64,000 nt of DNA from Flavobacterium sp. YJ01 (GCF_029320955.1 NZ_CP119757.1:4588001-4652000); one strand, 5' to 3'; shown: positions 37,860 to 46,980, counted from the stretch's first letter. Program-made: numbers and translations. Notes: generated by a model not told the origin, from the sequence alone.

Positions 37860-38309
37860 ATGGTCAATAAAGAAAGAGTTCTGGTTCGTGATAATAAGGG
37901 GATTTTTTTAAAAATGTTCAAAAGAAAATTTAAAGATGAATTTGAATTTTCTGAGGATTCATTTTTGTTAGAAAATGAGAAAAAATCAAATTCTTATGAT
38001 CATTCTGTATTTGTAGTTTACGAATACTCTGAACTATTGGATTTCTTTGAGTTAGAAGGAATAAATACAAATTTTATGGTTTGTTTATTTAGTAAACATC
38101 TATACAATAGTTTATCTATGATAGAAGAAATTAAAGATCTAATTTTGATAGATGCATCAAAAAGCAAGACAGAGATCTTTCAAGATTTAAGAAGCTATTT
38201 TAAATCTTCCAGTTTAATTCCAAAAATATCCAACAAAACCTTCGGAAAGTCACAAATGCAGCAAAAACAGCTAGAAGTTCTACAGAGAGCTTTGTTTTTT
38301 ATGATGTAA
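37860..38309 (+). CDS. Hypothetical protein, receiver-like
   Basis: 149 residues, no signal peptide. The alternation of short hydrophobic strands (VLVRDNKGIFLKMF, HSVFVVYEY, FMVCLFSKHLYN, DLILIDASKS) and helices resembles a degenerate response-regulator receiver fold, but the usual phospho-acceptor Asp pattern is not clear. I do not recognise the family. It stands alone between a long non-coding region and its own terminator, so it is monocistronic. A stand-alone regulator is possible. Confidence 0.55.
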   Translation: MVNKERVLVRDNKGIFLKMFKRKFKDEFEFSEDSFLLENEKKSNSYDHSVFVVYEYSELLDFFELEGINTNFMVCLFSKHLYNSLSMIEEIKDLILIDASKSKTEIFQDLRSYFKSSSLIPKISNKTFGKSQMQQKQLEVLQRALFFMM

Positions 38310-38344
38310 ATCATTTAGTAAGCATTTCTCATATAAATTTAAAT

Positions 38345-38377
38345 AAAGACCACTCAATTGAGTGGTCTTTTGTTTTT
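38345..38377 (+). terminator. Terminator after the receiver-like gene
   Basis: Perfect 26-bp palindrome with arms AAAGACCACTCAA / TTGAGTGGTCTTT followed by a T-rich tail, 35 bp downstream of the stop. Confidence 0.85.
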
Positions 38378-38500
38378 ATTGGAAATAGATTTCAGATCGT
38401 GTAAAATTTGAAATGGAGAGTTTAAATATTTTTTATTGAATACTAAAAAACGTAACTTAGTGTAAATGGCTTAATATAAAAACCTAAATCACAAGTACGA

Positions 38501-39322
38501 ATGCGTTTAAAATCGATATTAATTTTCCTTATTTTATATTCAATTCAATCTAATTCTCAAATTGTAGAAGAGAAAAAAAACTTTAGAGCAGCAGATTCTT
38601 TATTAAAAGAAAACAGTTTTTCAGTACATCGAGACAATTATTTCCTAACTGGAGTACCACTAGATGAACCTATAACACGAAATTCTGCCGACGTAAAATA
38701 TCAAGTTAGTTTTAAGCTTAGATTAAACTCAAAACCAATTTTAGGAGGTTTCTTTCCGTACTTAATGTATACGCAGAAAGCTTTTTGGGATATTTACGCA
38801 AGTTCGAAACCATTTTCTGAAATTAATTTTAATCCTGGAGTTGCAATGGTGCGTCCTTTTTATCTCAAAGGAGGAAGACTTACTTATGGCACAATTTCGT
38901 TTGAACACGAATCTAATGGAAGAGATTCCATTTATTCTAGAACATGGAATATGCTTGCATTTTCATTAAAATCGCAAGTTTCTCCAAGATGGACTGTCGG
39001 AATTAGAGGATGGATTCCTTTGGTTGATAAAGAAGACAATCCAGAATTAACAAAATATGTTGGTTATGGCGAAGCAAGTGCAAGTTACCAAATAAAACCA
39101 GGGCGTTGGAGTGCCGATGTTCTCTTTAGAAAAGGAAGCGGACTAATTAATTACGGTTCTCTGCAAACGCAATTGAATTGGAGGCCTTACAAAGAAGAAA
39201 ATTATTATGTGACTTTGCAATGGTTTGTCGGATATACAGAAAGTTTAATAGATTATCAGGAACATAAAAGTATGATTCGCCTCGGCTTTACAATTAAACC
39301 AGAAGGCATGGGTATATTTTAA
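38501..39322 (+). CDS. pldA: Outer-membrane phospholipase A (PldA-like)
   Basis: 273 residues. A signal peptide ends near SNSQ (about 19). Beta-barrel-type alternating strands fill the rest. The active-site motif FEHESNGRDS near 134-143 carries the His, Ser and Asn expected for PldA, and YTQKAFWDIY near 90 is also conserved in the family. It hydrolyses acyl chains of phospholipids that reach the outer leaflet. It is transcribed alone. Confidence 0.87.
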   Translation: MRLKSILIFLILYSIQSNSQIVEEKKNFRAADSLLKENSFSVHRDNYFLTGVPLDEPITRNSADVKYQVSFKLRLNSKPILGGFFPYLMYTQKAFWDIYASSKPFSEINFNPGVAMVRPFYLKGGRLTYGTISFEHESNGRDSIYSRTWNMLAFSLKSQVSPRWTVGIRGWIPLVDKEDNPELTKYVGYGEASASYQIKPGRWSADVLFRKGSGLINYGSLQTQLNWRPYKEENYYVTLQWFVGYTESLIDYQEHKSMIRLGFTIKPEGMGIF

Positions 39323-39354
39323 GTTCTTTTATAAATGGAATAATTCTTGAGATT

Positions 39355-39546
39355 TTAATTGACTAAATTCTTCAACTGATCAAAGTATTTAGAATGAATT
39401 TCTTTACCTTCTTGATATTGTTCAAAAGTCATTCCGTACAGATAAAAAGAATCTGCAATAGGTACTGTCATATTTTTTTCAAAATTTGCATCTTTTTCCT
39501 TTTCGGGAAATTTATCATTAAATTCTGTAGTGGTTTGATTATACAT
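39355..39546 (-). CDS. Small hypothetical protein
   Basis: 63 residues, acidic and lysine-rich, with no signal peptide or membrane helix. FYLYGMTFEQYQEGKEIHSKYFDQL forms a likely helical C-terminal half. No family recognised. It follows the 89-residue gene on the same strand by 38 bp and probably shares its mRNA. The ATG start is supported only by that spacing. Confidence 0.45.
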   Translation of the reverse strand: MYNQTTTEFNDKFPEKEKDANFEKNMTVPIADSFYLYGMTFEQYQEGKEIHSKYFDQLKNLVN

Positions 39547-39584
39547 ATATCCTAAAGTTTTATTATAAATTGATTAAATTGTAA

Positions 39585-39854
39585 TTAAGAAATCAAAAAG
39601 TTAATTCTCTCGATAGCCTGTTTATTTTCATTTGCTACTTCTACCAAAGCAAGTAAAATATCATTCCTAAGTATAGTTCTATTCTTTACGTTTCTAATTA
39701 AAGCTTTGCTAGGAGCAGCATGTCCTTTTTCAATTAAACGATTAATAGTTAAGTCAACATACGTAGAAGGTAAATGCTTGTTAATAAATTCATAAGCTTT
39801 TTGATTGTGAGAATTATCTTCTTTAAAATCTGTATTATTGATTAATTTTGACAT
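39585..39854 (-). CDS. Small helical hypothetical protein
   Basis: 89 residues, mostly helical and basic in the middle (YVDLTINRLIEKGHAAPSKALIRNVKNR). No recognised domain. It is divergent from the HTH regulator at 39976 across 121 bp, the classic arrangement of a regulator and its controlled gene. A DNA- or RNA-binding or toxin/antitoxin-like role is conceivable but nothing in the sequence proves it. Confidence 0.55.
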   Translation of the reverse strand: MSKLINNTDFKEDNSHNQKAYEFINKHLPSTYVDLTINRLIEKGHAAPSKALIRNVKNRTILRNDILLALVEVANENKQAIERINFLIS

Positions 39855-39975
39855 ATATTTGCAGTTTATAACTTAATATTTCCATATTTAATGTAAATGT
39901 AAGAATAATATTATATTTTATTGGTATTTTTTATGTTAAAAAATATATTATGACTACATTTTGTGTTGAATTTAA

Positions 39976-40308
39976 ATGATGATGTACAACGAAAAACTAA
40001 GCAAATTCTTTAAAGCTAAAGGATTAAAGCAAAAAGAGGTAGGGGCAATTTTAGGATTTAGCCCAGCAATGATTGGAAGATATTTACACGGTACAGCTAA
40101 TATTGGTTCTGAATTTATTATTAGTTTAAGTAAAAATTTTCCAGATGTAGATTTAAATGATCTGTTTGCTCCAGAAAAAGAGCAAAATATGATTAACGAA
40201 GCCGGCGCAGTTTATGAAAAAAGAAATATTCTGAATGATTTGGAAGAAATTGAAGGTCGTATTCATAATATTCGACTGCGCTTAGCAGAAAAGAAATTTG
40301 AGGAATAA
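39976..40308 (+). CDS. XRE-family HTH regulator
   Basis: 110 residues. The HTH domain (about 4-60) is LSKFFKAKGLKQKEVGAILGFSPAMIGRYLHG with a typical recognition helix, then VDLNDLF. A C-terminal helix (about 78-110, YEKRNILNDLEEIEGRIHNIRLRL) is probably a coiled-coil dimerisation segment. Three ATG codons in frame at 39976, 39979 and 39982 make the exact start uncertain. It probably controls itself and the divergent small genes. Confidence 0.8.
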   Translation: MMMYNEKLSKFFKAKGLKQKEVGAILGFSPAMIGRYLHGTANIGSEFIISLSKNFPDVDLNDLFAPEKEQNMINEAGAVYEKRNILNDLEEIEGRIHNIRLRLAEKKFEE

Positions 40309-40357
40309 GTATAATTTTCCAAAAATATCAAACAAACTTACCAATTAATGAATCACA

Positions 40358-40390
40358 AAAGCCACTCTAAATGAGTGGCTTTCTGTTTTA
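40358..40390 (+). terminator. Terminator after the HTH gene
   Basis: AAAGCCACTC / GAGTGGCTTT stem with a 5-nt loop and a following T-rich run, 49 bp after the stop. Confidence 0.85.
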
Positions 40391-40475
40391 AATCGATATT
40401 GTTAAATGTTTGTATTTTAATGTTTTAAGCTTTTTTTTATTAAATTTGGGTTAAACAATTTCTAGCTATAACTAT

Positions 40476-41579
40476 ATGGAAAAATTAAAACGACCGGTTT
40501 ATCTTAAAGCCGGAACCGATGATTTTTTTAAAAAGATGCGTTTAGAAGTTAATGAAACGGTCTTAAAAAAATCTTCTTTGTACCTGTTGAATGTAGTGAA
40601 GTCTTTAGGGCTTCTTGCCGCTTTTTTTTTGTTTTATGCCTGTATTTTAATTTTTGGGAATAAAACTTCTTTACTATTTCTTTTTTATATTCTGTCTGGT
40701 ATCACTATGATTGTCTTGTTTATAAATGCCTTTCATGATGCTGCACACGGAGCTTTATTTAAAAAACCAAAACATAATCAATGGTTTTTATATGTTTTAG
40801 AACTTTTTGGCAGTAATCATTGGCTTTGGATGAGAAGACATATTGGACTTCATCATGCCTATCCAAATGTCCCAGATTGGGATATCGATATAAAACAAAG
40901 TAATATTATTAGAATTTTTCCCAATAGTCCATTATTTGATTATCATAAATACCAACATATTTACATGTGGTTTATTTATCCTCTTTACAGCCTAAATTGG
41001 ATTTATATTCGTGATTTTAAAGACTTTTTTGGCAAGAAAGACAACTATGTAAAAAAAGTCGTGGAGGAAATTCCAAGAAAAGAAGTTTACCGGTTATTTG
41101 CCGCAAAAATTATAAATCTCATTTATTTGCTTTTTATACCAATGATTTTTTTAAATCAGCCTTGGTATACAGTTCTGTTAGCTTGGTTAAGTTTGCATAT
41201 GTGCGGAAGCGCACTTGGTGTTGTAGCACTTGTTTCTACTCATGTAGACGAAGATGCCAATTTTCCCAATACGGATGAAGATGGAAATCTCTCCGCAACA
41301 TGGGCAATGCACCAAATGATTGTAACTAAGGATTTTAGCACAGAAAGCAAATTGGCAAATTTTTTATACGGCGGATTTACCCATCATGTTGCGCATCATC
41401 TTTTTCCAGGCGTCGGGCATACCTATTATCCTTATATTACGCCTATTATTCGACGTTACGCAAAAGAATATGATTTACCATATACATCATATCCGTTTTA
41501 TCACGCAGTAAGATCTCATTTCAGAATGCTGAAAAACAAAGGAGTAAAAGAAAATATTCTGATGACAGGAGAAATTTAA
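40476..41579 (+). CDS. Fatty acid desaturase (membrane, three His boxes)
   Basis: 367 residues with four main membrane helices (about 38-62, 66-85, 205-225 and 230-255). Histidine boxes HDAAH near 88, HIGLHH near 122 and HHVAHH near 303 bind the di-iron centre. GNxx WAMHQM near 275 is also family-like. It introduces a double bond into membrane acyl chains, needing an electron donor that is not encoded nearby. The spacing fits the acyl-lipid or linoleoyl-CoA desaturase type. It stands alone. Confidence 0.88.
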   Translation: MEKLKRPVYLKAGTDDFFKKMRLEVNETVLKKSSLYLLNVVKSLGLLAAFFLFYACILIFGNKTSLLFLFYILSGITMIVLFINAFHDAAHGALFKKPKHNQWFLYVLELFGSNHWLWMRRHIGLHHAYPNVPDWDIDIKQSNIIRIFPNSPLFDYHKYQHIYMWFIYPLYSLNWIYIRDFKDFFGKKDNYVKKVVEEIPRKEVYRLFAAKIINLIYLLFIPMIFLNQPWYTVLLAWLSLHMCGSALGVVALVSTHVDEDANFPNTDEDGNLSATWAMHQMIVTKDFSTESKLANFLYGGFTHHVAHHLFPGVGHTYYPYITPIIRRYAKEYDLPYTSYPFYHAVRSHFRMLKNKGVKENILMTGEI

Positions 41580-41580
41580 A

Positions 41581-41640
41581 CATTAACAATTAACAATTAA
41601 CAATTAACAATTATCAATTAACAATTAACAATTAACAATT
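41581..41640. repeat. Tandem repeat of the 7-mer AATTAAC
   Basis: Eight and a half units of a 7-bp repeat, one with a T-for-A change, fill the space between the convergent desaturase and lipoprotein genes. The repeat reaches the last codon of the minus-strand gene. Confidence 0.9.
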
Positions 41641-42154
41641 ACTTCTTAATATCCTCTTTCTTAATATTCAAATCTTTTAAAAGCCCATCTTTTATTTCGA
41701 CGTCAAAATTATCTTCTTTAAAAACGGTTAGTTTAGACTCGGCAAATTTGTAAACATTAATTTTGTTATTTTTTACATCAATATATAAATCGTAAGAATA
41801 CGAATTGCAGTCGTGCTGTTTGCATCCCCACGCGTGAAGTATATTTTCCTGTTTTTCAAAAGGAGTTTCTGTATTCCAATTTTTAACCATTTCTTCATAG
41901 TCCGATCCTAATAATTTTTTTATTCTCGGAGCCAAACTGCTTTTGGTTAAAAATTGCGTTCCGATGACGCTTTTATCTACCAAAGTGTATAAAGAATCAA
42001 TCGGATTTAAAACCGTACTATCTGTTTTTAAAGCTTCTGTTTTTATCGAAGTAGAATCGGTAGTAGGAACACTTTTTATAATTTCTTTTTTACAGGAAAT
42101 AAAGATAAAAGTGCTTAATAGAACTAGAGAAATGTATTTGGCTCTGCAATTCAT
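41639..42154 (-). CDS. Hypothetical lipoprotein
   Basis: 171 residues. Signal peptide with lipobox FISC (Cys about 21), then a Ser/Thr-rich linker and a compact domain (about 60-165) with HAWGCKQHDCNSYSYDLYIDVKNN near 107-130, where two Cys may form a disulphide. No known family. The lipidated protein is probably periplasmic. Its stop codon abuts the heptad repeat array. Confidence 0.7.
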   Translation of the reverse strand: MNCRAKYISLVLLSTFIFISCKKEIIKSVPTTDSTSIKTEALKTDSTVLNPIDSLYTLVDKSVIGTQFLTKSSLAPRIKKLLGSDYEEMVKNWNTETPFEKQENILHAWGCKQHDCNSYSYDLYIDVKNNKINVYKFAESKLTVFKEDNFDVEIKDGLLKDLNIKKEDIKK

Positions 42155-42361
42155 AATAATTGATTTTAAGAATTAATAATAAAATTATAAAGTCATAACG
42201 GTCTAATTTTCATAAAGATATTAAAATTAAGTTTGTTTTGAAAGGAATTTAAGACGTTTATCGAGACTAATTATTATAAATTTTAAATAGAAAGAAGAAG
42301 TAAATGTAGCGTCAGTTTTGAGATTTTTTGCTTAATTTCAATTTTTTAAAATTATCTAGCA

Positions 42362-43012
42362 ATGAATTGTTTTTCAAAAATAATATTCGGTCTTCTTTTC
42401 TGTTTTACATCATTACAAGCGCAAAATGAAGCGTATACAGATGAAGAGTCTACTGCACAAATTTCAGACACAACATTTGTAAACTTACGAGATTACAGCA
42501 ACGATTTTATCTATGATATGAAATACGCAACCGAAGACAATTTCCTGAAAGCGAAAGTTTACGATTGTGCCGAATGTATGCTGCGTTTGAAGACCGTAAA
42601 AGCACTTATAGCAGCCAATAATGATTTTTTGAAAAAAGGATACCGAATCAAATTATTTGATTGCTACAGACCTTTAGATATTCAGAAAAAGATGTGGGAA
42701 ATAGTATCAAATCCAGAATATGTGGCTGATCCAAAAAAAGGCTCCATCCACAATAGAGGAGGAGCCGTTGATATTTCTTTAGTCGATATAAATGGAAAAG
42801 AAGTAGATATGGGAACTTCTTTCGATTTTTTCGGAATTCAGGCGAGTCATAATTTCAAACAGCTTTCAAAAAAAATTCTTGCTAAAAGAGCCTATTTGAA
42901 AAAAACTATGATCAAAAATGGCTTTAATTCATTTGATTCTGAATGGTGGCACTATAATTTGAAAACAGGTTTAAAAGATAAAGTAGCCAACGAAAAATGG
43001 AAATGCGATTAG
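42362..43012 (+). CDS. D-alanyl-D-alanine dipeptidase (VanX/DdpX family)
   Basis: 216 residues with a signal peptide ending LQAQ (about 21). The zinc site is visible as SIHNRGGAVDISLVD near 129-143 (SxHxxGxAxD pattern) and SEWWHYNL near 192-199 (catalytic Glu and third ligand His). LFDCYRPLDIQKKMWE near 99 is also family-typical. It splits D-Ala-D-Ala in the periplasm, probably for peptidoglycan turnover, since no vanH or vanA is present. It ends 1 bp from the convergent neighbour. Confidence 0.9.
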   Translation: MNCFSKIIFGLLFCFTSLQAQNEAYTDEESTAQISDTTFVNLRDYSNDFIYDMKYATEDNFLKAKVYDCAECMLRLKTVKALIAANNDFLKKGYRIKLFDCYRPLDIQKKMWEIVSNPEYVADPKKGSIHNRGGAVDISLVDINGKEVDMGTSFDFFGIQASHNFKQLSKKILAKRAYLKKTMIKNGFNSFDSEWWHYNLKTGLKDKVANEKWKCD

Positions 43013-43013
43013 A

Positions 43014-43586
43014 TTATTCTACACATCTAATATTCTCCATAAAATAAGTATTCGGATTTGTCACTTTACCCGTCAACTCAGACGTAAGTTCACGTTTCAC
43101 AATGTAATCTTCTACATTAGTAAGATATTTTATTCGCATAATCGAAATTGGAGATTTTTTCAATTCTTCAAAATTATCTTTCATAAACATGAAAATTCCT
43201 GTGTTTACACGATTGTCATAGCCTTTGTCATCGTGAACTAATGTACCACAGCTTTCTTGATTGATGTGCATTAGCGTAACAATCTTTCCGTTTTCTAATT
43301 GAAGAAAGATTTTCGAATTTTTATCAAAACAATTGGCTTTAATAAAATCTTTACTTTTCTGAATAGATTGCAGATTCAGCGTTGGCAAACCGTCAGTTTG
43401 TGCTAGAGAGAAGAAAATATAATTGAAGCTTCCTCCAAAATATTTTTCACTTATTAAGTATTCGTTTGTCACTTTATAAGATCCAATTGAATCGTTTACA
43501 TTTACACTATATTCACATGGTTTCTGTTTTTGGGCAAATGCGGTAAAGGTTAATAAAAAAAATGTTAGCGTAATTAGTTGTTTCAT
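43014..43586 (-). CDS. Hypothetical secreted protein
   Basis: 190 residues with a signal peptide ending AFAQ (about 19). Beta-rich, with Cys residues at about 24, 92, 113 and 188 that could form disulphides. No recognised domain. It lies 3 bp after the methyltransferase gene stop on the same strand, so it may be the last gene of a three-gene operon (permease, methyltransferase, this gene). Confidence 0.65.
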   Translation of the reverse strand: MKQLITLTFFLLTFTAFAQKQKPCEYSVNVNDSIGSYKVTNEYLISEKYFGGSFNYIFFSLAQTDGLPTLNLQSIQKSKDFIKANCFDKNSKIFLQLENGKIVTLMHINQESCGTLVHDDKGYDNRVNTGIFMFMKDNFEELKKSPISIMRIKYLTNVEDYIVKRELTSELTGKVTNPNTYFMENIRCVE

Positions 43587-43589
43587 TGT

Positions 43590-44768
43590 TTAGATTATTT
43601 TGGTGCAAATTAAAACTATTTTGTTATCTTTTACATCTGTTGTAAAAAAACAATACAAATTCCCACCATTTTTTATTTTCCATTTTTTTCTGATGTTTTC
43701 TACAGTTTCAGGAAAATTACGAGTTGTAATATTAGCTTGCTGATTGGCAAGTTCGTTTTTCATCTCATTTTTATTGTACGAAATGACTTTTTGAACCTCA
43801 AATCTTCTTCCTGGAAAATCAATTAATTCTTTAGAAGTGTACAAATGCGAATGTTTGTGAAGTTTATCGATTTTGAAATTCGAACTCACTTCATCAAAAC
43901 CTCCCGATTTCATAATTGCAGAATTCGGTTCGTAAAGATATTTCTCAGGCAAATCATAAGTTGAAAATAAATCTTCACCTAAAACAAATTCAAAAGTTTC
44001 TGTTTTTTCTTTTAAAATATTGACTGTTTTTATAGTTATTTCGCCAGAATAATTTTTATGAATTTCAAAAAGCAATTCCTTTACTTCGTTTTCAAGCGCA
44101 ACAATATGAATGTTTTTTACGTTTTTTAATTCTGATAATCCAGCCGAAATATCTAATAAAGGTGCGGTTTTAATTAGAACTGAATCTGCTTTTTCAAAAT
44201 AAAAATCTAAAAGTTCAGGAACGTTTGGCAAACAATCTTTCAGCATAAAGACTTTGCCTTTTGCATCATTTCTTCTTGACGGATCAATATAAATCCAATC
44301 AAACTTCTGATTTATTTCTTCTAATAAATGAATAGAATCACCTGAAAAAAAAGTGCAATTTTCAACTTCTAATTGTTTGAAATTATGTGCCACAATCGAA
44401 GACAATTCTTCGTTTATTTCGCAATGTGTGACCGATTTGAATTTCTTTGAAAAATAATAATCATCAACACCAAAACCTCCAGTAAGATCAATTAAAGTTT
44501 TCCCAGAAATTAAATCTGCTTTATAAACGGCTGTTTTTTCTGATGAAGTTTGTTCTACCGAAATTTTACTTGGATAAATGATGTTCTCTGTAGAAAACCA
44601 AGTCGAAAGTTTGTCTTTTGCTTTAGAACGTGCTTCAATTTGATTTAAAATTAAAATCCAATCGACTTCAGGAAACGGATTTTTCTGAAGCGCCATTTTA
44701 GTTATGTCTGCACCAGTATTTCGAATTATAAATTCCTGAATATCTGGATGCAAAATAGAAGTGTTCAA
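43590..44768 (-). CDS. SAM-dependent methyltransferase, PG_1098/THUMP-like type
   Basis: 392 residues. The central methyltransferase domain (about 90-240) has LIDLTGGFGVDDYYFS (SAM motif I) and WIYIDPSRRNDAKGKVFMLKD (motif IV-like). The N-terminal and C-terminal parts match the Bacteroidota PG_1098 type with a THUMP-like end domain, which suggests an RNA substrate. It is 2 bp from the AI-2E permease gene upstream and probably co-transcribed. Confidence 0.8.
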   Translation of the reverse strand: MNTSILHPDIQEFIIRNTGADITKMALQKNPFPEVDWILILNQIEARSKAKDKLSTWFSTENIIYPSKISVEQTSSEKTAVYKADLISGKTLIDLTGGFGVDDYYFSKKFKSVTHCEINEELSSIVAHNFKQLEVENCTFFSGDSIHLLEEINQKFDWIYIDPSRRNDAKGKVFMLKDCLPNVPELLDFYFEKADSVLIKTAPLLDISAGLSELKNVKNIHIVALENEVKELLFEIHKNYSGEITIKTVNILKEKTETFEFVLGEDLFSTYDLPEKYLYEPNSAIMKSGGFDEVSSNFKIDKLHKHSHLYTSKELIDFPGRRFEVQKVISYNKNEMKNELANQQANITTRNFPETVENIRKKWKIKNGGNLYCFFTTDVKDNKIVLICTKII

Positions 44769-44770
44769 AG

Positions 44771-45862
44771 CTAAATTCTTTCGGTTAATACAGAGACAAT
44801 TTTATTGTTAGGAAAAAATTCTTTTAAAATTACTTTTACCATTGTAAAAGCAGGAACGGCAATAATCATTCCGACAATTCCAAATGTAATACCGCTAATT
44901 AAGATAATTAAGAATATTTCTAACGGGTGCGAATTTACACTTTTTGACGAAATTATCGGCTGGCTTACATTATTGTCAATCGCTTGTACAATTAAAAAGC
45001 CGATAATAACATAAATAGTTGTCGGCAGAATTTCCGATTGAAAATCTTGTCCGATCATGCTTATCATAGTCAGAATTCCAGCCAAAGTAGTTCCGATAAT
45101 TGGTCCCAAGTAAGGTATAATATTCAGAATTGCACATAAGAAAGCAATAACAAAGGCATTTTTGTTTCCAAATATCAATAAGACAATTAGATAGAGAATA
45201 AAAACTACAATTAGCTGTAATAATAAACCAATAAAATATCGAGTTAAAAGATGGTTTATTTTCGTAATTGAATTTAAAATTTTGTCTTCGTTTGAGTCTG
45301 GAAGTATTCTTCTTGCTTGATCTTTAAAAATGTCTTGATCTTTAATAAAGAAAAAAGTAATAAAAAATACCGATACCAATCCCATTCCCATATCGGCCAT
45401 AAAATTGATAATCGAATTTATAAATCCTGTAAAATAACTAAAATCAAGTACAGAAGTAAGTTTAGAATCTTTAATAATTTTGTTTAAATCAATATGCTGA
45501 ATATTGAAATATTCTTCGAGATGTTTTTCGGTTTCTATAAATTTTGTCTGAAGATGAGCTGTGTCTAACAAAGCTAAATTATTAGCCTGAGAGATAATTA
45601 AAGGAACAAACAACAAAATAAAACCAACAATCAAAAAGATAAAAAGTATAATTGTGGTCGTCGCAGCCATCGAATTACCAAATTTTAATTTGTTTTTCAA
45701 AAACAAAATCAACGGGTTTGCAATTAAGCATAAAATTAAAGAAATACACAAGTAAACGATTACGGTTTGAATTTCATATAAAAAATATAAAACGATACCA
45801 ATTATTAAGATGGTTGCTAAAGCTCTTAAAATTCCGTTCGAAATAGTTTTTGATGTGACCAT
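44771..45862 (-). CDS. AI-2E family transporter (PerM/YdiK-like permease)
   Basis: 363 residues with about eight transmembrane helices: a pair near 10-40, one near 60-85, one near 150-180 and a cluster between 205 and 350. The pattern, and the conserved IIPYLGPIIGT near 245 followed by NNVSQPIISSKSV near 295, are diagnostic of the AI-2E/UPF0118 family. The name is historical; the substrate is generally unknown. First of three minus-strand genes with tiny gaps. Confidence 0.87.
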   Translation of the reverse strand: MVTSKTISNGILRALATILIIGIVLYFLYEIQTVIVYLCISLILCLIANPLILFLKNKLKFGNSMAATTTIILFIFLIVGFILLFVPLIISQANNLALLDTAHLQTKFIETEKHLEEYFNIQHIDLNKIIKDSKLTSVLDFSYFTGFINSIINFMADMGMGLVSVFFITFFFIKDQDIFKDQARRILPDSNEDKILNSITKINHLLTRYFIGLLLQLIVVFILYLIVLLIFGNKNAFVIAFLCAILNIIPYLGPIIGTTLAGILTMISMIGQDFQSEILPTTIYVIIGFLIVQAIDNNVSQPIISSKSVNSHPLEIFLIILISGITFGIVGMIIAVPAFTMVKVILKEFFPNNKIVSVLTERI

Positions 45863-45913
45863 GTTTAAAATTTAGACTATAAATATAGGAAAAAGCATTT
45901 TAAAAATAGGGTG

Positions 45914-45949
45914 TAAATAAAAAAAGCGAGACGTATTACATCTCGCTTT
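45914..45949 (-). terminator. Terminator of the metalloprotease gene
   Basis: AAAGCGAGA / TCTCGCTTT stem (9 bp) with a 9-nt loop; on the minus strand it is followed by a T-rich run. It lies just after the 45970 stop in that direction. Confidence 0.8.
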
Positions 45950-45969
45950 AAGCATTATTTTGTTAGCAA

Positions 45970-46929
45970 TTATTGTGCAAATGAAGCTCTAGCGCCTCCA
46001 GCTGTAAAAATTGCTGAAATTCTGTTTTTTTGCCCCGTTGTAAACATATACATGGCTTTATCATCAACATAATCCATATAGTTCATTGTCATCTCTACAG
46101 GCGTTCCAGAACAAGTGCTGTAATGAGGATAAGCAGGGACTCCATAATTTTCTTCGTTATGAGTTGGTGTGTCTGCTACAAGATCGCTTCCGCAAGTTGC
46201 ATCTCCCCAAATATGGCGTAAATTCATCCAATGTCCAACTTCGTGAGTACCAGTTCTTCCTAAATTAAATGGAGCATTTGCCGTACCAGATAATCCGAAA
46301 TAACGAGAATCGATAACTACACCATCTGTAGACGAAGAACCTCCTGGAAATTGGGCATAACCTAAAATTCCGCCGCCAATGTTGCAAGACCAAAGGTTTA
46401 ATTTTGTTGTTGGAGAAGTAGGAGCAATTCCGCCTTGAGCTGTTTTTTTCATGGCATCATTTGTTCCCCAAGAGGTTTTTGTTGTTGATTTTCTTATAAT
46501 CTGATCAAGAACAAAAGTGATTCCGATATTTGCTTTTACGCCAGAAAATAACGCTGGAACATTGTTGTAGTCAGAGTTAAGAGCATTAAAATCTTTGTTT
46601 AAAACATCAATCTGAGATTGAATTTGTGCATCTGAAATGTTTTGTGCCGATGTTCTGTAAAGAATGTTAACAACAACTGGGATTTCGATTTTACCATTTA
46701 CTAAACGGCCTGTAAAATTACCAACTGAATGTTTAGCAGTAAAAGCTTCAATTTCATTCATTTTAATAGCCAACATCGGATCTGCTTTAAGTTGTGCTTC
46801 TAAAACTTCTTGTGTCGCGCATCCGCGTCGAGAAGCTGCCATAGATTCTGAATTGGTTGATTCTGATTGCTCGTTTTGACAAGAGAACAGCATTAGAGCT
46901 GCAAATGTTGTAATAATAACTTTTTTCAT
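45970..46929 (-). CDS. Pappalysin-like M43 zinc metalloprotease, lipoprotein
   Basis: 319 residues from ATG 46929. The N-terminal signal carries a lipobox LMLFSC (Cys about 17). The zinc motif HEVGHWMNLRHIWGD near 229 (HExxHxxGxxH type with the extended M43 spacing) and the downstream Met-turn MNYMDY near 282 define the fold. A pre-domain (about 60-200) precedes it. It is expected to act at the cell surface or in the periplasm. An ATG at 46959 would add ten residues ahead of a normal signal and was not chosen. Confidence 0.88.
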   Translation of the reverse strand: MKKVIITTFAALMLFSCQNEQSESTNSESMAASRRGCATQEVLEAQLKADPMLAIKMNEIEAFTAKHSVGNFTGRLVNGKIEIPVVVNILYRTSAQNISDAQIQSQIDVLNKDFNALNSDYNNVPALFSGVKANIGITFVLDQIIRKSTTKTSWGTNDAMKKTAQGGIAPTSPTTKLNLWSCNIGGGILGYAQFPGGSSSTDGVVIDSRYFGLSGTANAPFNLGRTGTHEVGHWMNLRHIWGDATCGSDLVADTPTHNEENYGVPAYPHYSTCSGTPVEMTMNYMDYVDDKAMYMFTTGQKNRISAIFTAGGARASFAQ

Positions 46930-46980
46930 AATAATTTGGGTTTTTTGTTGTAAAAACATTGTTTGGTTAAATATTTACAC

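Noticed and set aside
40600..40660. Run of nine T in the desaturase gene as a phase-variation switch
   Set aside because: Short T runs are common in this AT-rich genome and there is no sign of an altered frame.
41581..41640. Possible CRISPR array
   Set aside because: Units are 7 bp and contiguous with no spacers; it is a simple tandem repeat.
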